A DNA stretch of 64,000 bases from Micromonospora matsumotoense (lineage in GTDB: Bacteria; Actinomycetota; Actinomycetes; Mycobacteriales; Micromonosporaceae), in contig NZ_FMCU01000001.1 in the NCBI RefSeq assembly GCF_900091525.1, positions 1 through 64,000 of the forward strand, written 5' to 3'. Position numbers and translations under genes: made by a program. Positions within the stretch are counted from its first letter, which is position 1. Each line of letters begins with the position of its first letter. The notes beneath the pieces are model-generated. The model saw nothing but the letters and a program-made list of their open reading frames with translations. It was not told the origin of the DNA and made no database searches. Below, piece after piece: positions 34,124-42,836 of the stretch.

Positions 34124-34661
34124 GGCGATCTACCTCGATGCATGGAGGGATGCGAACATCGAAGTGAACCTTGTGTGATCACTCGACCACAAAAGGCAAT
34201 GAGTGACTGAAGGTGACTGATCGGCTACTTTCGTCCGAGCTTCGAGTAGGACTCTGGACGGTCCAGGTGCTGTTCGAGGGTCAGCCAGTACGAGGCTGGG
34301 GGCATTGGCCCAGCTACAGATCTTGAATGGTTAGGTTGGGTCGGGTTCGAGGGTCAGGCCGGTGTGGGCGAGGAAGCTGTCGAGCAGGTCGGTGCGGTAC
34401 TGGATGCGCTTGAGTCGGTTCTTGTCGATCGCCTTCAGCGGCGCTGGTGGACCACGACGATAGACCAGCGCCGCTGGGATGGGCCGCAGGAGAACGATCA
34501 TCGCGTAGAGCCTTGTCTGGTCCAAGTGCGCCCATGGCGTCCGAGGCTTTCCGGGCGACCTCGGTGGCGATCCTGCATCTGGCCACAGACAGAACGAGAC
34601 GGCGACGGCTATGACTAATTTGGTGGCGCGGCGTCATTCAGCGTTAGTTGCGGTGGCCACG
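34124..34661. other. Gap with no convincing gene
   Basis: 538 bases between the secreted protein gene and the end of the Tad operon. A minus-strand frame of 64 codons (34331-34525, with LKAIDKNRLKRIQYRTDLLD) could be a small gene or a fragment, but it has no clear RBS. The part 34130-34260 is relatively AT-rich and should hold the promoter of the secreted protein gene. Confidence 0.35.
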
Positions 34662-36044
34662 TCATTCGCGGTCGCCGGCATGAGCGAAAGGTCTGCGGAG
34701 TTCGTCGGGCAGTTCGGATTCCCACTCGCGCCGTTTGCGCCGTCCGAGGCCGGTCGCGGGAGGGACCCTGGCGGCCCGGGAGAGTTCCGCACCGGTGGGG
34801 ATGCGACCCTTGCCGACCTCGGTGTCCCAGAAGCGTCGCATTGCGTCGACGGCGGACAGGTCGGACTCGCTGTCCGTGTCGTCGTCTTCGTCTAGAAGAT
34901 CTTCGGTTATGGGGGGAGACTCGGGCTGCCACACCGGACGCTGCGGTCGGCCGGCACCAACTGGGTTCACCCGGTCGGCGCTGGCGTCGTCGTCGCCGTC
35001 TTGCGGTGCGATTTCCTGCTCCTGGCTGCGCTCGACCCGGCCCTCAGCTCCGGCGGAGGAGTTGGACGCGAGGTCGTGGCCGTTGACCGACTGTGACACC
35101 ACCTCGGCGACGGGGATTGTCGGAGTCATCGCGTAAAGGGCGTCGGCAACGGCGTGCGGCTCCGACGTGTCGGTGGATCGCCATGCGTTGAGGTGCGCGA
35201 CGGCCTCGGGCGTGGTGGCGGTCACGAAGCCGTAGAGGGTCGCCATATACATCTGGATGGCTTCCCGCTCGTCGGCGGCGCCGGGGAAGTCGGCCAGGCC
35301 GGTATGCTCGGCAGCCTGCATCGCCTGGCGGATCACCTTGTTGTGGGCGCGGCGTAGCCGCCACGCCGACGCCTTCTTCTTGCTTTGCAGCAGGTGCAGA
35401 TTGAGCCGGGCTCGGCCGAGGCGGGCACGCCGGCGGGCGCGGTCGACCTCGGTGACGTCGCGGCCTTGGGCTTCGGCGAGCCGGAGCCAGACGAACACCC
35501 GCTCCAGGGTGATGGTCCAATTGATCCGGGTGGCGGTGCGGCCCAGTCGGGCGCTGCGCTCGGCGGCCAGGGCGCGTTCCCACATCCAGGCGGCGACCAA
35601 TGGCGCGGCCAGTCGCAGACAGACTTCGCTGAAGGAGTCGGCGTCGAGCGCGGACAGGCTCGCGGTCAGGAGGGCGAAGACCCATACGGCGGCGCCGTCG
35701 ACGCCGGTGGAGCCCTTCTCCGGTTCGCGCAGCAGCCGGGCACGGGCGAGCAGGGCGCTGGCGAACAGGGCGATCTCGATGAACCAGAAGAAGGCGTAGC
35801 GCAGCGGGGACTCGCCCAGAATGTCGGTGAAGACCTTCCACATGCCCGACGAACTCACGGCCGTCGCGAGTGCCGCCGCGATGACGGTCAGGATGTTGGC
35901 CATGAGCAGGGTGGCGCGGTGCGCGGCCATCTTGCGCATCCGGTTCGCGATCAGCAGTAGCATCCCGACTGCGCTCAGGGCAGCGAGGCTGGTAACGAGG
36001 GTCTGGTTGTCCTGGTAGAGCGCGGTGAGGTCGTTGAGGTTCAC
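34662..36044 (-). CDS. Polytopic membrane protein at the end of the Tad operon
   Basis: 460 residues from GTG 36044; GGAAGGAA seven bases upstream sets this start, although the frame stays open further. Four hydrophobic segments lie in the first 180 residues (LAALSAVGMLLLIANRM, LLMANILTVIAAALATAVS, YAFFWFIEIALFASALL, VWVFALLTASLSALD). A long cytoplasmic part follows with basic helices (RARRRARLGRARLNLHLLQS), and the C-terminal 150 residues are acidic then basic, ending with an HTH-like RIPTGAELSRAARV segment. No family is recognised. Membrane N-terminus plus DNA-binding-like tail is a layout seen in actinobacterial plasmid spread or transfer proteins. It lies 40 bases after the prepilin peptidase gene. 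Confidence 0.6.
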   Translation of the reverse strand: MNLNDLTALYQDNQTLVTSLAALSAVGMLLLIANRMRKMAAHRATLLMANILTVIAAALATAVSSSGMWKVFTDILGESPLRYAFFWFIEIALFASALLARARLLREPEKGSTGVDGAAVWVFALLTASLSALDADSFSEVCLRLAAPLVAAWMWERALAAERSARLGRTATRINWTITLERVFVWLRLAEAQGRDVTEVDRARRRARLGRARLNLHLLQSKKKASAWRLRRAHNKVIRQAMQAAEHTGLADFPGAADEREAIQMYMATLYGFVTATTPEAVAHLNAWRSTDTSEPHAVADALYAMTPTIPVAEVVSQSVNGHDLASNSSAGAEGRVERSQEQEIAPQDGDDDASADRVNPVGAGRPQRPVWQPESPPITEDLLDEDDDTDSESDLSAVDAMRRFWDTEVGKGRIPTGAELSRAARVPPATGLGRRKRREWESELPDELRRPFAHAGDRE

Positions 36045-36084
36045 GACCGGGTTCCTTCCGTTCGGTTCGAGGCGCAGTTCACGG

Positions 36085-36798
36085 TCACACCACGACGGCA
36101 GCGGCGGCGGCGACCAGGAACGGGCCGAGCGGCAGGTACGCCCCCGCCGCCAGACGACCCGTACGGCGAAGAATGACCGCAGCGAGGGCGGCGGCACCCA
36201 GGCCGAGAAGCGTCCCGGCGTAGACGGCCGACCAGCTGTGCCAGCCGAGCACAGCGGCGACGGGCACAGCGACAGCGACGTCCCCCCAGCCGAGCTGTCC
36301 GTGTGAGACGACCGCCAGCACGGCGAAGAAGACGGCCAGGACCAGCCCGGCCCCAACAGCGCGCCACCAGGCACGCGGGTCGCCACTGACGGCCAGCAGG
36401 GCGAGGAACCCGGCCGTCGTGACTGCGGTGATCCGGTGCGGCAGACGCATCACGGCCAGATCGACGAAGAACAGCACCACCATCCCGGCGGCCCACCACG
36501 CCAACGCGGCCAGCGCCCAGCCGGTACGACCAGATGCCACGAGCCCGGCGATCAGGGCCATCGCAGCGGCTTCGACAGCGTACGGCGCAGCGCCAACGCG
36601 TCGCTCGCATCCGGCACAGCGGCCGGACGGGCCGATGGCGTCGGGCCACAGCGGTTGCCCGCACGGGCAGGTGGTGCGCCACGGCTGGTCGTCGGCCACG
36701 CTGTGTACGGCGACGGCGTAGCGCAGCAGCGGTACGACGGCCAGCGCGGGCAGCATCGCCCGTGCGCCAGCGCGGATCGGGACGACGGTGGAGATCAC
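36085..36798 (-). CDS. Prepilin peptidase (type IV leader peptidase, A24 family)
   Basis: 237 residues from ATG 36798, overlapping the stop of the preceding gene by four bases. It has about seven hydrophobic segments. The two catalytic aspartates of the GxGD class are visible: Asp113 in FVDLAVMRLP and Asp173 in LGWGDVAVAV. A cytoplasmic loop with Cys44, Cys46, Cys61 and Cys64 (CPCG, CAGC) is the zinc-binding loop of the larger GspO/PilD-type enzymes. It would remove the leader peptides of the Flp pilin and the TadE-like pseudopilins encoded upstream, all of which show a Gly cleavage site. Cytoplasmic-membrane enzyme, part of the Tad operon. Confidence 0.85.
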   Translation of the reverse strand: MISTVVPIRAGARAMLPALAVVPLLRYAVAVHSVADDQPWRTTCPCGQPLWPDAIGPSGRCAGCERRVGAAPYAVEAAAMALIAGLVASGRTGWALAALAWWAAGMVVLFFVDLAVMRLPHRITAVTTAGFLALLAVSGDPRAWWRAVGAGLVLAVFFAVLAVVSHGQLGWGDVAVAVPVAAVLGWHSWSAVYAGTLLGLGAAALAAVILRRTGRLAAGAYLPLGPFLVAAAAAVVV

Positions 36799-39506
36799 TT
36801 ATCGTCCAGGCTGGTGCGGAGCTGGGTGGCCAAGGTGATGGTGTCTTCCTGCGGTTCGGCGTCGAGGTCGGCCAGAGCCTTGGTGAGTGCGCGCAGCAGG
36901 GTTCGGATGCCGTCAGCGTCGCCGAGGGCGTGGCGGGCGTGCATTGCTCGCACGTACAGGGCCTCGTTGTAGCGGTCCAGGCCGATGGCCTTGTCAAGCA
37001 GGTCGGACGCCTCCTCGGGGTGGTGGGTGTCGAGCATGTGGTCGGCGAGCAGTAGGTGGGCTTCGGTGCCCCAGCGGCGGATTGTTTCCCGATGCGGGGG
37101 CAGCCATTCGTAGTCCTGGTCCTCTGCCAGGGGTGCGGTGTAGAGGTCGCAGGCTGCGGTCAGCAGCTCGCGGCGGTTAGGGCCGGAAGCGATGGTCGCT
37201 TTGCGCATTAGGTCGCGCAGCGTCCACACGTCGACATCGACGGTGGCCGGGTCGAGCCGGTAACGCCCGGCGGACTTGATGACGTAGCCGTTCTTGGCGT
37301 CCGCGGTGCCGGCACGGCCGAGGACGTGGCGCAGGTTCGAGGCGTTCGTGTGCACGCGCTGGTCAGCCTGGCTGATGCGGGCGTCGGGTTCGAGGTATTC
37401 GCCGATTTCGCGGGTCGCGGCGCCATCCGGGTGGACGGCGAGGTACACCGCCAACTCCAAGGCTTTGGCCCGCAGGGGGCGACCTTCGGCGGTGATGTCC
37501 TCGATGCGCGGCGGGCCGATCAGCCGCAGCTTCGCCCGCGCCGAACCGGCAGGCCCGGCGGCGGGCACGGGGGCCGGGACCTCGGTCGTCTCGGCGGGCG
37601 TGGCGCTGGTGCGGCTGGCGTGCAGGGGCTCGACAGTTATCGGGACGGCCTCGGAGGCGATGGCGGGCGGCTCGCCGGTCTGAGCCTCACGCAGCGTGGT
37701 CAGAATCTGGATCGCGGTGGCGGGGCCGAGCACCGGCAGGCGCGGCGGTACCGGCTCGACGGCTGTGCCGGACACGAGCTTGGTGTGCCCGTCTGTGGCC
37801 ACCTCGACGGTGGCACCGTGGGCCCATTCGCCCAGCAGCAGCGCGGACACGTGCAGCCCTTCGCCGAGAGCGAGGGCGACTTTGGCGCGCATACGGGCGC
37901 CTGCGGGCGGGGTCTCGGTGATGAGCATGACCGGAGGCAGTGCTTCCTCGTCGGGTGCCTGCTGACGCAGCTCGCCTAGATCGCTCAGGGCGTGCTCATC
38001 GAGGATGCGGCTGCGGTGCAACAGCCGGGACTCGATCACGGTCAACGCTTCGTCCATGCTGTCGGCCACATGCAGACGCGGCCACGGGCCGAGGGTCACC
38101 ACCTCGGAGCCGAGCAGTGTGGCCAGGGTCGCGGCGTCGATGACGACCTCGCCGCGTGCGTCGGGCTGGTCTGGGCTGCCCGAGGCCAGCACGGCGACGA
38201 GGGCGGCGCGGGCGGCTGCGGTCGCCCCGTCGCCGATGATCCCGGTGCCGCCCGCTGGCAGCCGTGCGAGGTCGGGCACCAGCGTGGGCACTTCAGCGCT
38301 GTCGGTGCCGGTGTCGGCGTGGGCCAGCTCGGGATGACGGGCGACTGCGCGACGGAGCTTGACCACTGACGGGGGCAGCTCGGTCGGCGGGTCGTCGTCA
38401 GGTTGGCCGGTGTAGCGGCGGCGGCGCTGTAGCCACACCAGGGCGGCGGCGGTGCTGATCGCGATGGCCAAGGCCCACGGCATCCAGTTCGACTCCAGCT
38501 GGACCCCGTGTTCGTCGGTGGTTACCGCTGGGCTCGGGGTGTCGCTGGCTGCCGGCGCTGCCGAGGGCGACTCGGACGGGGCCGGGCTGGAAGACGGGGA
38601 CGGGTTCGGGGACGGCGAGGCGGGCGCGGACGTCGCTGCCGGAGGAGATGCCGGGACGGTCAAGGGCGCGGTGACCGGGCTGTCCACGGCGGTGCTCGGC
38701 GACACGGAGGGGCTGGGCGTGACAGCCGGGCTGCTCGGCGCGGCGGACGGCACGGTCGTTGGTGGCGTGATCACCGGCGGGGGCGGCTGTGCGGGCGGCT
38801 GGGCCGGGGTGGTTCCGGCGGGTGGGCGGGCGTCGACAGGCAGCCGGAGGTCCCACCCGGGGTAGATGATATTGCAGTCGCGCAGCGTCCCCCCGGCACG
38901 GGGGAAGTGGCGGTGCTTGTTGAGCTGGCAAATCTCCGGCCACCGCTCGGCGTCGCCAAGCCACGCCTGGGAAATCTTGGATAGGTAGTCGCCCCGCTTG
39001 ACGACATACACGTATCGCTCGGTGCCGACGTGCACGATCGTCGGGCCTTCGGCCGCCCGGATGAGCACCGGCGCGGCCTGGGCGGCGGCGATCGGCGCGT
39101 CGGCGGTGACTCGAGCGGGCTGCGGCCCAGCGGTCGCGGCGGTGGCTGCCAGGACGCTGCCCAGCAGCATGGAGCTGATCAGGACCGACGCGGCGGCGCG
39201 CATCGGGTTGCGGTGCCGGCGTTGGTGCAGGTCTTTGACGCCCCGGGTGGTCTCGCGCAGCTCCGCGACGACGGCTTGCGCGAACAGCGCCCACACCAGC
39301 CAGATCGCGACCGCGAGCAGGTTGACCACCATGCGATCGGTGACGCCGCCGTCGAAAAACGCGACAAGACCGTCCTGATCGGGCACGGCGCGGGGCAGGG
39401 GCCAACCCACGGCGAGGGCCAGCCACGCCGGGATTCCGGCGATGGCCGCAAGTAGGACGCTGCCTGCGCTGGCGCGGACGGTCCAGCGGCCCAGCCATGA
39501 CAGCAT
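36795..39506 (-). CDS. Large LysM / BTAD (SARP-type) membrane protein of the Tad locus
   Basis: 903 residues from ATG 39506. Three hydrophobic segments occur in the first 130 residues. Residues about 163-222 form a LysM domain (YVYVVKRGDYLSKISQAWLG, ICQLNKHRHF), and a Pro/Ser/Thr-rich stretch of about 110 residues crosses the wall space. A fourth membrane helix lies at about 341-360 (WALAIAISTAAALVWLQ). The C-terminal 250 residues hold a winged-helix (IEDITAEGRPLRAKALELAV) and a BTAD domain (DVDVWTLRDLMRKATIA, DYEWLPPHRETIRRWG). Proteins of this build accompany Tad loci in actinobacteria. A sensor joining wall binding to cytoplasmic signalling is a reasonable inference; no DNA target is known. 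Confidence 0.8.
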   Translation of the reverse strand: MLSWLGRWTVRASAGSVLLAAIAGIPAWLALAVGWPLPRAVPDQDGLVAFFDGGVTDRMVVNLLAVAIWLVWALFAQAVVAELRETTRGVKDLHQRRHRNPMRAAASVLISSMLLGSVLAATAATAGPQPARVTADAPIAAAQAAPVLIRAAEGPTIVHVGTERYVYVVKRGDYLSKISQAWLGDAERWPEICQLNKHRHFPRAGGTLRDCNIIYPGWDLRLPVDARPPAGTTPAQPPAQPPPPVITPPTTVPSAAPSSPAVTPSPSVSPSTAVDSPVTAPLTVPASPPAATSAPASPSPNPSPSSSPAPSESPSAAPAASDTPSPAVTTDEHGVQLESNWMPWALAIAISTAAALVWLQRRRRYTGQPDDDPPTELPPSVVKLRRAVARHPELAHADTGTDSAEVPTLVPDLARLPAGGTGIIGDGATAAARAALVAVLASGSPDQPDARGEVVIDAATLATLLGSEVVTLGPWPRLHVADSMDEALTVIESRLLHRSRILDEHALSDLGELRQQAPDEEALPPVMLITETPPAGARMRAKVALALGEGLHVSALLLGEWAHGATVEVATDGHTKLVSGTAVEPVPPRLPVLGPATAIQILTTLREAQTGEPPAIASEAVPITVEPLHASRTSATPAETTEVPAPVPAAGPAGSARAKLRLIGPPRIEDITAEGRPLRAKALELAVYLAVHPDGAATREIGEYLEPDARISQADQRVHTNASNLRHVLGRAGTADAKNGYVIKSAGRYRLDPATVDVDVWTLRDLMRKATIASGPNRRELLTAACDLYTAPLAEDQDYEWLPPHRETIRRWGTEAHLLLADHMLDTHHPEEASDLLDKAIGLDRYNEALYVRAMHARHALGDADGIRTLLRALTKALADLDAEPQEDTITLATQLRTSLDDK

Positions 39507-39521
39507 CGCGCTACCTCCTTC

Positions 39522-39959
39522 TCAATTGGGGACGATGGCGTCGGCGGTCACGGTGGAATGAACAGCGATGCTGCCGATCCCGGCGAGGCCGAGCAGCTGC
39601 GTCGGCCGGGAGGTGGTCACGCTGACGGTGACCGTGGTCGCGGTGACGGTGACGGTGCCGGGCAGCCCGGCGCGGGCGATCCAGCTCGCGGCGGCGGTGC
39701 GTGCCTTGGCCGGGTCCAGCCGGACCACGCCCGTGGTGCGCAGGGCGGCCACGTCGAGTTCGCGGGCTCCGGCGCGGGCTGCTGCGTTGGCCACCGACCG
39801 GGCGTTGACCTTGGTCGACACGGCGAGGCCGGCGTCCAGGACCAGACCGCCGAGCAGGAGCGCGGCGACCAGCCACACGACGGTGAACGCGGTCACCGCG
39901 CCCCGGTCGGCTCGTTGGGCAGAGCGGCGGGCTCGCCGCCTGGCGCTGCTGGTGTTCAT
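39522..39959 (-). CDS. TadG/TadF-like pseudopilin
   Basis: 145 residues from ATG 39959, overlapping the stop of the preceding gene. After a basic N-terminus comes ADRG-AVTAFTVVWLVAALL: a Gly20 prepilin cleavage site and hydrophobic helix, but the usual Glu at +5 is Phe25. The mature part is a beta-rich exported domain with Thr/Val repeats (VTVTATTVTVSVTTS). Helicase/secretion-neighbourhood proteins of mycobacteria have the same form. It would be a minor component of the Tad pilus. Sixteen bases separate it from the LysM/BTAD gene. Confidence 0.7.
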   Translation of the reverse strand: MNTSSARRRARRSAQRADRGAVTAFTVVWLVAALLLGGLVLDAGLAVSTKVNARSVANAAARAGARELDVAALRTTGVVRLDPAKARTAAASWIARAGLPGTVTVTATTVTVSVTTSRPTQLLGLAGIGSIAVHSTVTADAIVPN

Positions 39960-40408
39960 GTCCCCGCCCGGTAGATATCGATCGGTTCGGTGGCCGATGC
40001 GTTGGCGGTCTTGGTCGCGCCGACGCCTGGTAGGCCGGGGTCGTCCATCCGCATGACGCAGGCCACCCGGACCGTGACCGATCCGCCTCGCCGGAACTGG
40101 CCGGTGTCGGTAGTCGCTGTGCAGTTGAACCTGCTGCCCGACGCCATGGCGTTGGCCGCTCTGGTGGCGGCGGTACGGGCGGTGGCCGGAGTCGGTGCGT
40201 CGGCGGCGGCGCGGGCCGCCGCCGATGCCACGGCGTGCGCGTCGATGGCCACCGAGGCGGCCCGGCCGCAGAAGACCACGAACATTGCCATGACGATGAG
40301 GAACGGCACGACGAAGACGACCATCTCGCTGGTGACCGAGCCGCGGTCGCCGGCCACGCGAAGGCGGCGGCCGACACCGCGCAGGCTGCCGTACACGGCG
40401 CTCGACAT
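39956..40408 (-). CDS. TadE-like pseudopilin
   Basis: 150 residues from ATG 40408. The basic N-terminus ends at Gly23, then SVTSEMVVFVVPFLIVMAMF: cleavage after Gly23 puts Glu28 at +5, as in TadE-type prepilins. The exported part contains two Cys (FNCTA, VACVM) that could form a disulphide. It lies in the middle of a run of four small pilin-like genes and overlaps the next one by four bases. A minor pilin or assembly factor of the Tad pilus. Confidence 0.75.
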   Translation of the reverse strand: MSSAVYGSLRGVGRRLRVAGDRGSVTSEMVVFVVPFLIVMAMFVVFCGRAASVAIDAHAVASAAARAAADAPTPATARTAATRAANAMASGSRFNCTATTDTGQFRRGGSVTVRVACVMRMDDPGLPGVGATKTANASATEPIDIYRAGT

Positions 40409-40471
40409 GGGACGTACCTCCTCCGGTTGCGCTGTAAGAACCTTCAGGAATCCCGGTCCGGCGTGACCCCT

Positions 40472-40858
40472 CTAGGGCACGCGCTCGACGGGTGCGGTGA
40501 CGGTGACGTCGACCGGGAATGTCAGGCCCGGGATCACCGAGGGGGCTCGGCCGGTGATCGTGATGGTCGCGCTGGTAGTGCTGCGGCTCACGGTGACCGA
40601 CGTGCCCGACAGCGCGCCGCCGGACAGGTCACGTAGCAGCGCTTCGGTGTCGGTCTTCCCGGCGGCGGCGTTGCTGCCAAAGGCGCGTGCGGTCTGCACG
40701 CCTTCGTTGGCGGCGGCCTGGGCCATGTGACTGGCGTGCTGCCACAAGGCGAACTGCACGGCGGCCATCAGCAGCAGTCCGAGCAGAGGGGTGGCCAGCA
40801 CCAGTTCAACGCTGGCCGCCCCTCTGTCCCGTCGGCGCCGGGGCGCCGAACGAGTCAC
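40472..40858 (-). CDS. TadE-like pseudopilin
   Basis: 128 residues from ATG 40858, overlapping the preceding stop. RRRRDRG is followed by AASVELVLATPLLGLLLMAA: cleavage after Gly13 puts Glu18 at +5. A helix with Gln/His (FALWQHASHMAQAAANEGVQ) and a Thr/Ser-rich beta domain follow. This is the classical TadE pattern, a minor pilin cut by the prepilin peptidase of the locus. Confidence 0.8.
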   Translation of the reverse strand: MTRSAPRRRRDRGAASVELVLATPLLGLLLMAAVQFALWQHASHMAQAAANEGVQTARAFGSNAAAGKTDTEALLRDLSGGALSGTSVTVSRSTTSATITITGRAPSVIPGLTFPVDVTVTAPVERVP

Positions 40859-41052
40859 AGCGTGACGCCCCGGATCTTTGCCAGCACCTTCGGGCCTAGG
40901 ATCGCCAGCGCCGCCAGGGCGAGCGCGACGAGAAAAGCGGTCACAGCGATGGCCTCGGTGGAGTAGCCGCCGTCGGGGGTACGCCGACGCGACCGGTCAC
41001 GAACCTCCAAAGCGGCGACGGTGACGTAGGCGGCCAGCTGATTGATCATCAT
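40855..41052 (-). CDS. Flp-type pilin, probable major subunit
   Basis: 65 residues from ATG 41052 or 41049, with GGGAGGAACGAG upstream. The leader is basic and unusually long. The processing region RRTPDG-GYSTEAIAVTAFL gives cleavage after Gly28 with Glu33 at +5, followed by a single helix (AVTAFLVALALAALAILGPK) and a short basic tail. Size and motif match the small Flp pilins of Tad systems, which assemble into the pilus fibre. It is the smallest gene of the operon and lies between tadC and the TadE-like genes, as is usual in actinobacteria. Confidence 0.75.
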   Translation of the reverse strand: MMINQLAAYVTVAALEVRDRSRRRTPDGGYSTEAIAVTAFLVALALAALAILGPKVLAKIRGVTL

Positions 41053-41103
41053 CTCGTTCCTCCCGTGGGGTTTAGCCGGTCCAGCCCTTCTGAACCGGTC
41101 GAG

Positions 41104-42012
41104 CTAGAACGCGCCCAAAATCGTGGCGAACGCGGGGAACATCAAAAAGATCATGAATCCGCCGAGCAGCAGGACCAGGGGCAGCACCATGCGCTCGGTG
41201 GCCGAGGCGGCGGCGGCTTCGGCTTCGGCGAGCTGGTGGGTCATCAGCGCCGCCGACCGGGCTGACAGGGTGGCCTTGATCCGGGCTCCCTCGCTGCCCG
41301 CCATCGACAGCGCCGCCGACAGCTCTGCCAACGCGGTCATGCCCGTGGTTTCGCCGAGTTCGCCGAGGGTTTGCCACGGCGGGCGCCGCCGCAGGTGCGC
41401 GGCTTCGACGGCCTGACGCAATGCCTGCTGCGCCCAGCCTTCGGCGTCGTCGGTGGCGTCGCGCAGGGCTTGTTCGACCCCTGCGCCGCCGGCCAGAGAG
41501 ATGACGACGAGGTCGAGCATCGCCGAGACGGCGTTGCGCAGCTCGGCCCGCCGCTTGACCGCCTCGGAGGCGAGGGCCAGGTCTGGGACGAACATGCCCA
41601 GCGCGGCGAGGATCAGCGACGCCCATACCGGCAGCTGCCAGCCGATCGGCGTGCCGCCGAGGGTTACCAGGGCGGCGAACGCGGGCGGAATCAACAGGCC
41701 CAGCAGTGCCATGGCTGCCTGCTCGGCCAGGTGCCGGGCCGGTTCCCGGCCGCAGATGCCCAGATCGGCGCGAACGCTGGCACGGGGCAGGCCGAGGCGG
41801 ACCAGCAGCGGCACGAACGGGCGCCCGACCGAGGCCAGCCGCCCGGCCTCGTCCGGTGCGATGACCGGCCGCACCATGATCGTCCTACCGGTCGTGGGTG
41901 GGTGCAGCACGGCGAACGCCTGTGCGAGGGTGAGCCGAGGTGGGAACGCGTACGCGGCCAGCATCGCCAGCCCGAGGCCAGTACCCAGACCGAGCACAAC
42001 AGCGGTGATCAT
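41104..42012 (-). CDS. tadC: TadC-like inner-membrane platform protein (T2SF domain)
   Basis: 302 residues from ATG 42012, which overlaps the stop of tadB by four bases. A helix at the N-terminus (VVLGLGTGLGLAMLAAYAF) is followed by a segment with two more helices (MALLGLLIPPAFAALVTL, LPVWASLILAALGMFVPDL). The T2SF-type cytoplasmic domain follows (LRNAVSAMLDLVVISLAGGA, LGELGETTGMTALAELSAAL), then a final hydrophobic pair (RMVLPLVLLLGGFMIFLMFP). TadC and TadB form the platform on which the pilus is built and receive force from TadA. Standard position in the operon. Confidence 0.85.
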   Translation of the reverse strand: MITAVVLGLGTGLGLAMLAAYAFPPRLTLAQAFAVLHPPTTGRTIMVRPVIAPDEAGRLASVGRPFVPLLVRLGLPRASVRADLGICGREPARHLAEQAAMALLGLLIPPAFAALVTLGGTPIGWQLPVWASLILAALGMFVPDLALASEAVKRRAELRNAVSAMLDLVVISLAGGAGVEQALRDATDDAEGWAQQALRQAVEAAHLRRRPPWQTLGELGETTGMTALAELSAALSMAGSEGARIKATLSARSAALMTHQLAEAEAAAASATERMVLPLVLLLGGFMIFLMFPAFATILGAF

Positions 42013-42836
42013 CGGCTCGCTCCTTCGGCGACCCCGACCTTGGCCAGGCGGGCGATGCCGAGGAAGCCAGTGGCGAACACGACGCCGACCGCGACGAGGA
42101 CCAGTTGACCGGCAAAACTGCTGTAGGGCTGGAGGAAGGCCGGGTTGAGCACCACGAGGCCGACCGCCATCGCGATCGTGAACCCGGTGATGACCCGCGC
42201 GTTCGTTTTGATCTTCGCGTGACCCGGGGCGATCTTCAGCCGGAGGGTGGCACGGGCACGAGCACGGCTGGCCAGCTCGGTCAGCAACTCGGCCAGCTGC
42301 CGGGACTGGCGGGTCGACGCCTGGATCAGCGCCCGGACCACCAGACGGCCGGTCGGGTCGTCGAGCCGCTCGCGCAGCTCGCCGAGCGCGACCGGGAGCC
42401 GCTGACCCAGCCGGATCGAGGCGGCGAGTTCGGCGATCTCGTCCTTGATAGCGGCCGGCGCGTACGGAGCCGTCACGAGGATGGCCTGTTCCAGACCGGC
42501 GGCTGCGGCCAGGTTGTCGCGCAGCATCTCCGCCCACATCGCGATGGCCTCCGTACGGGCCAGGGCTCGCGCGGCGGTCTTGTCGGTGCCCAGAGCAATG
42601 GGCAGGGCGTAGGCGGCGATCCCGGCCAGGATCGCTCCGACCGGCCACCGGGTCAGCAGTCCTACCAACGCCGCGACGACCAGCGCTACAGCGGCCCTGA
42701 TCACCTGCTCACGGGTGAGCCGAAATCTGGCCGGACGAGGCCGGTCGGCGACGGCGCGACGGCGCAGACCGGCGAGCATGGCCAGTAGGCCGAGGCCGAC
42801 GCCCGCGCCGAGCAGTGCAGCGAGTGCAGCCACCAC
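42009..42836 (-). CDS. tadB: TadB-like inner-membrane platform protein (T2SF domain)
   Basis: 275 residues from GTG 42836, which overlaps the tadA stop codon; GTG 42842 and 42833 are equally possible, while the longer frame to 42953 runs through the tadA end and is unlikely. The protein has two N-terminal hydrophobic regions (LLGAGVGLGLLAMLAGLR, VALVVAALVGLLTRWPVG), the T2SF domain (MWAEMLRDNLAAAAGLEQAI, LVVRALIQASTRQSRQLAEL) and two C-terminal helices (TIAMAVGLVVLNPAFL, LVLVAVGVVFATGFLGIA). Partner of TadC in the pilus platform. Confidence 0.85.
   Translation of the reverse strand: MVAALAALLGAGVGLGLLAMLAGLRRRAVADRPRPARFRLTREQVIRAAVALVVAALVGLLTRWPVGAILAGIAAYALPIALGTDKTAARALARTEAIAMWAEMLRDNLAAAAGLEQAILVTAPYAPAAIKDEIAELAASIRLGQRLPVALGELRERLDDPTGRLVVRALIQASTRQSRQLAELLTELASRARARATLRLKIAPGHAKIKTNARVITGFTIAMAVGLVVLNPAFLQPYSSFAGQLVLVAVGVVFATGFLGIARLAKVGVAEGASR

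Noticed and set aside
34331..34525. 64-codon minus-strand frame (LKAIDKNRLKRIQYRTDLLD)
   Set aside because: The peptide looks protein-like, but there is no RBS, no family and no clear neighbour relation; possibly a gene fragment.
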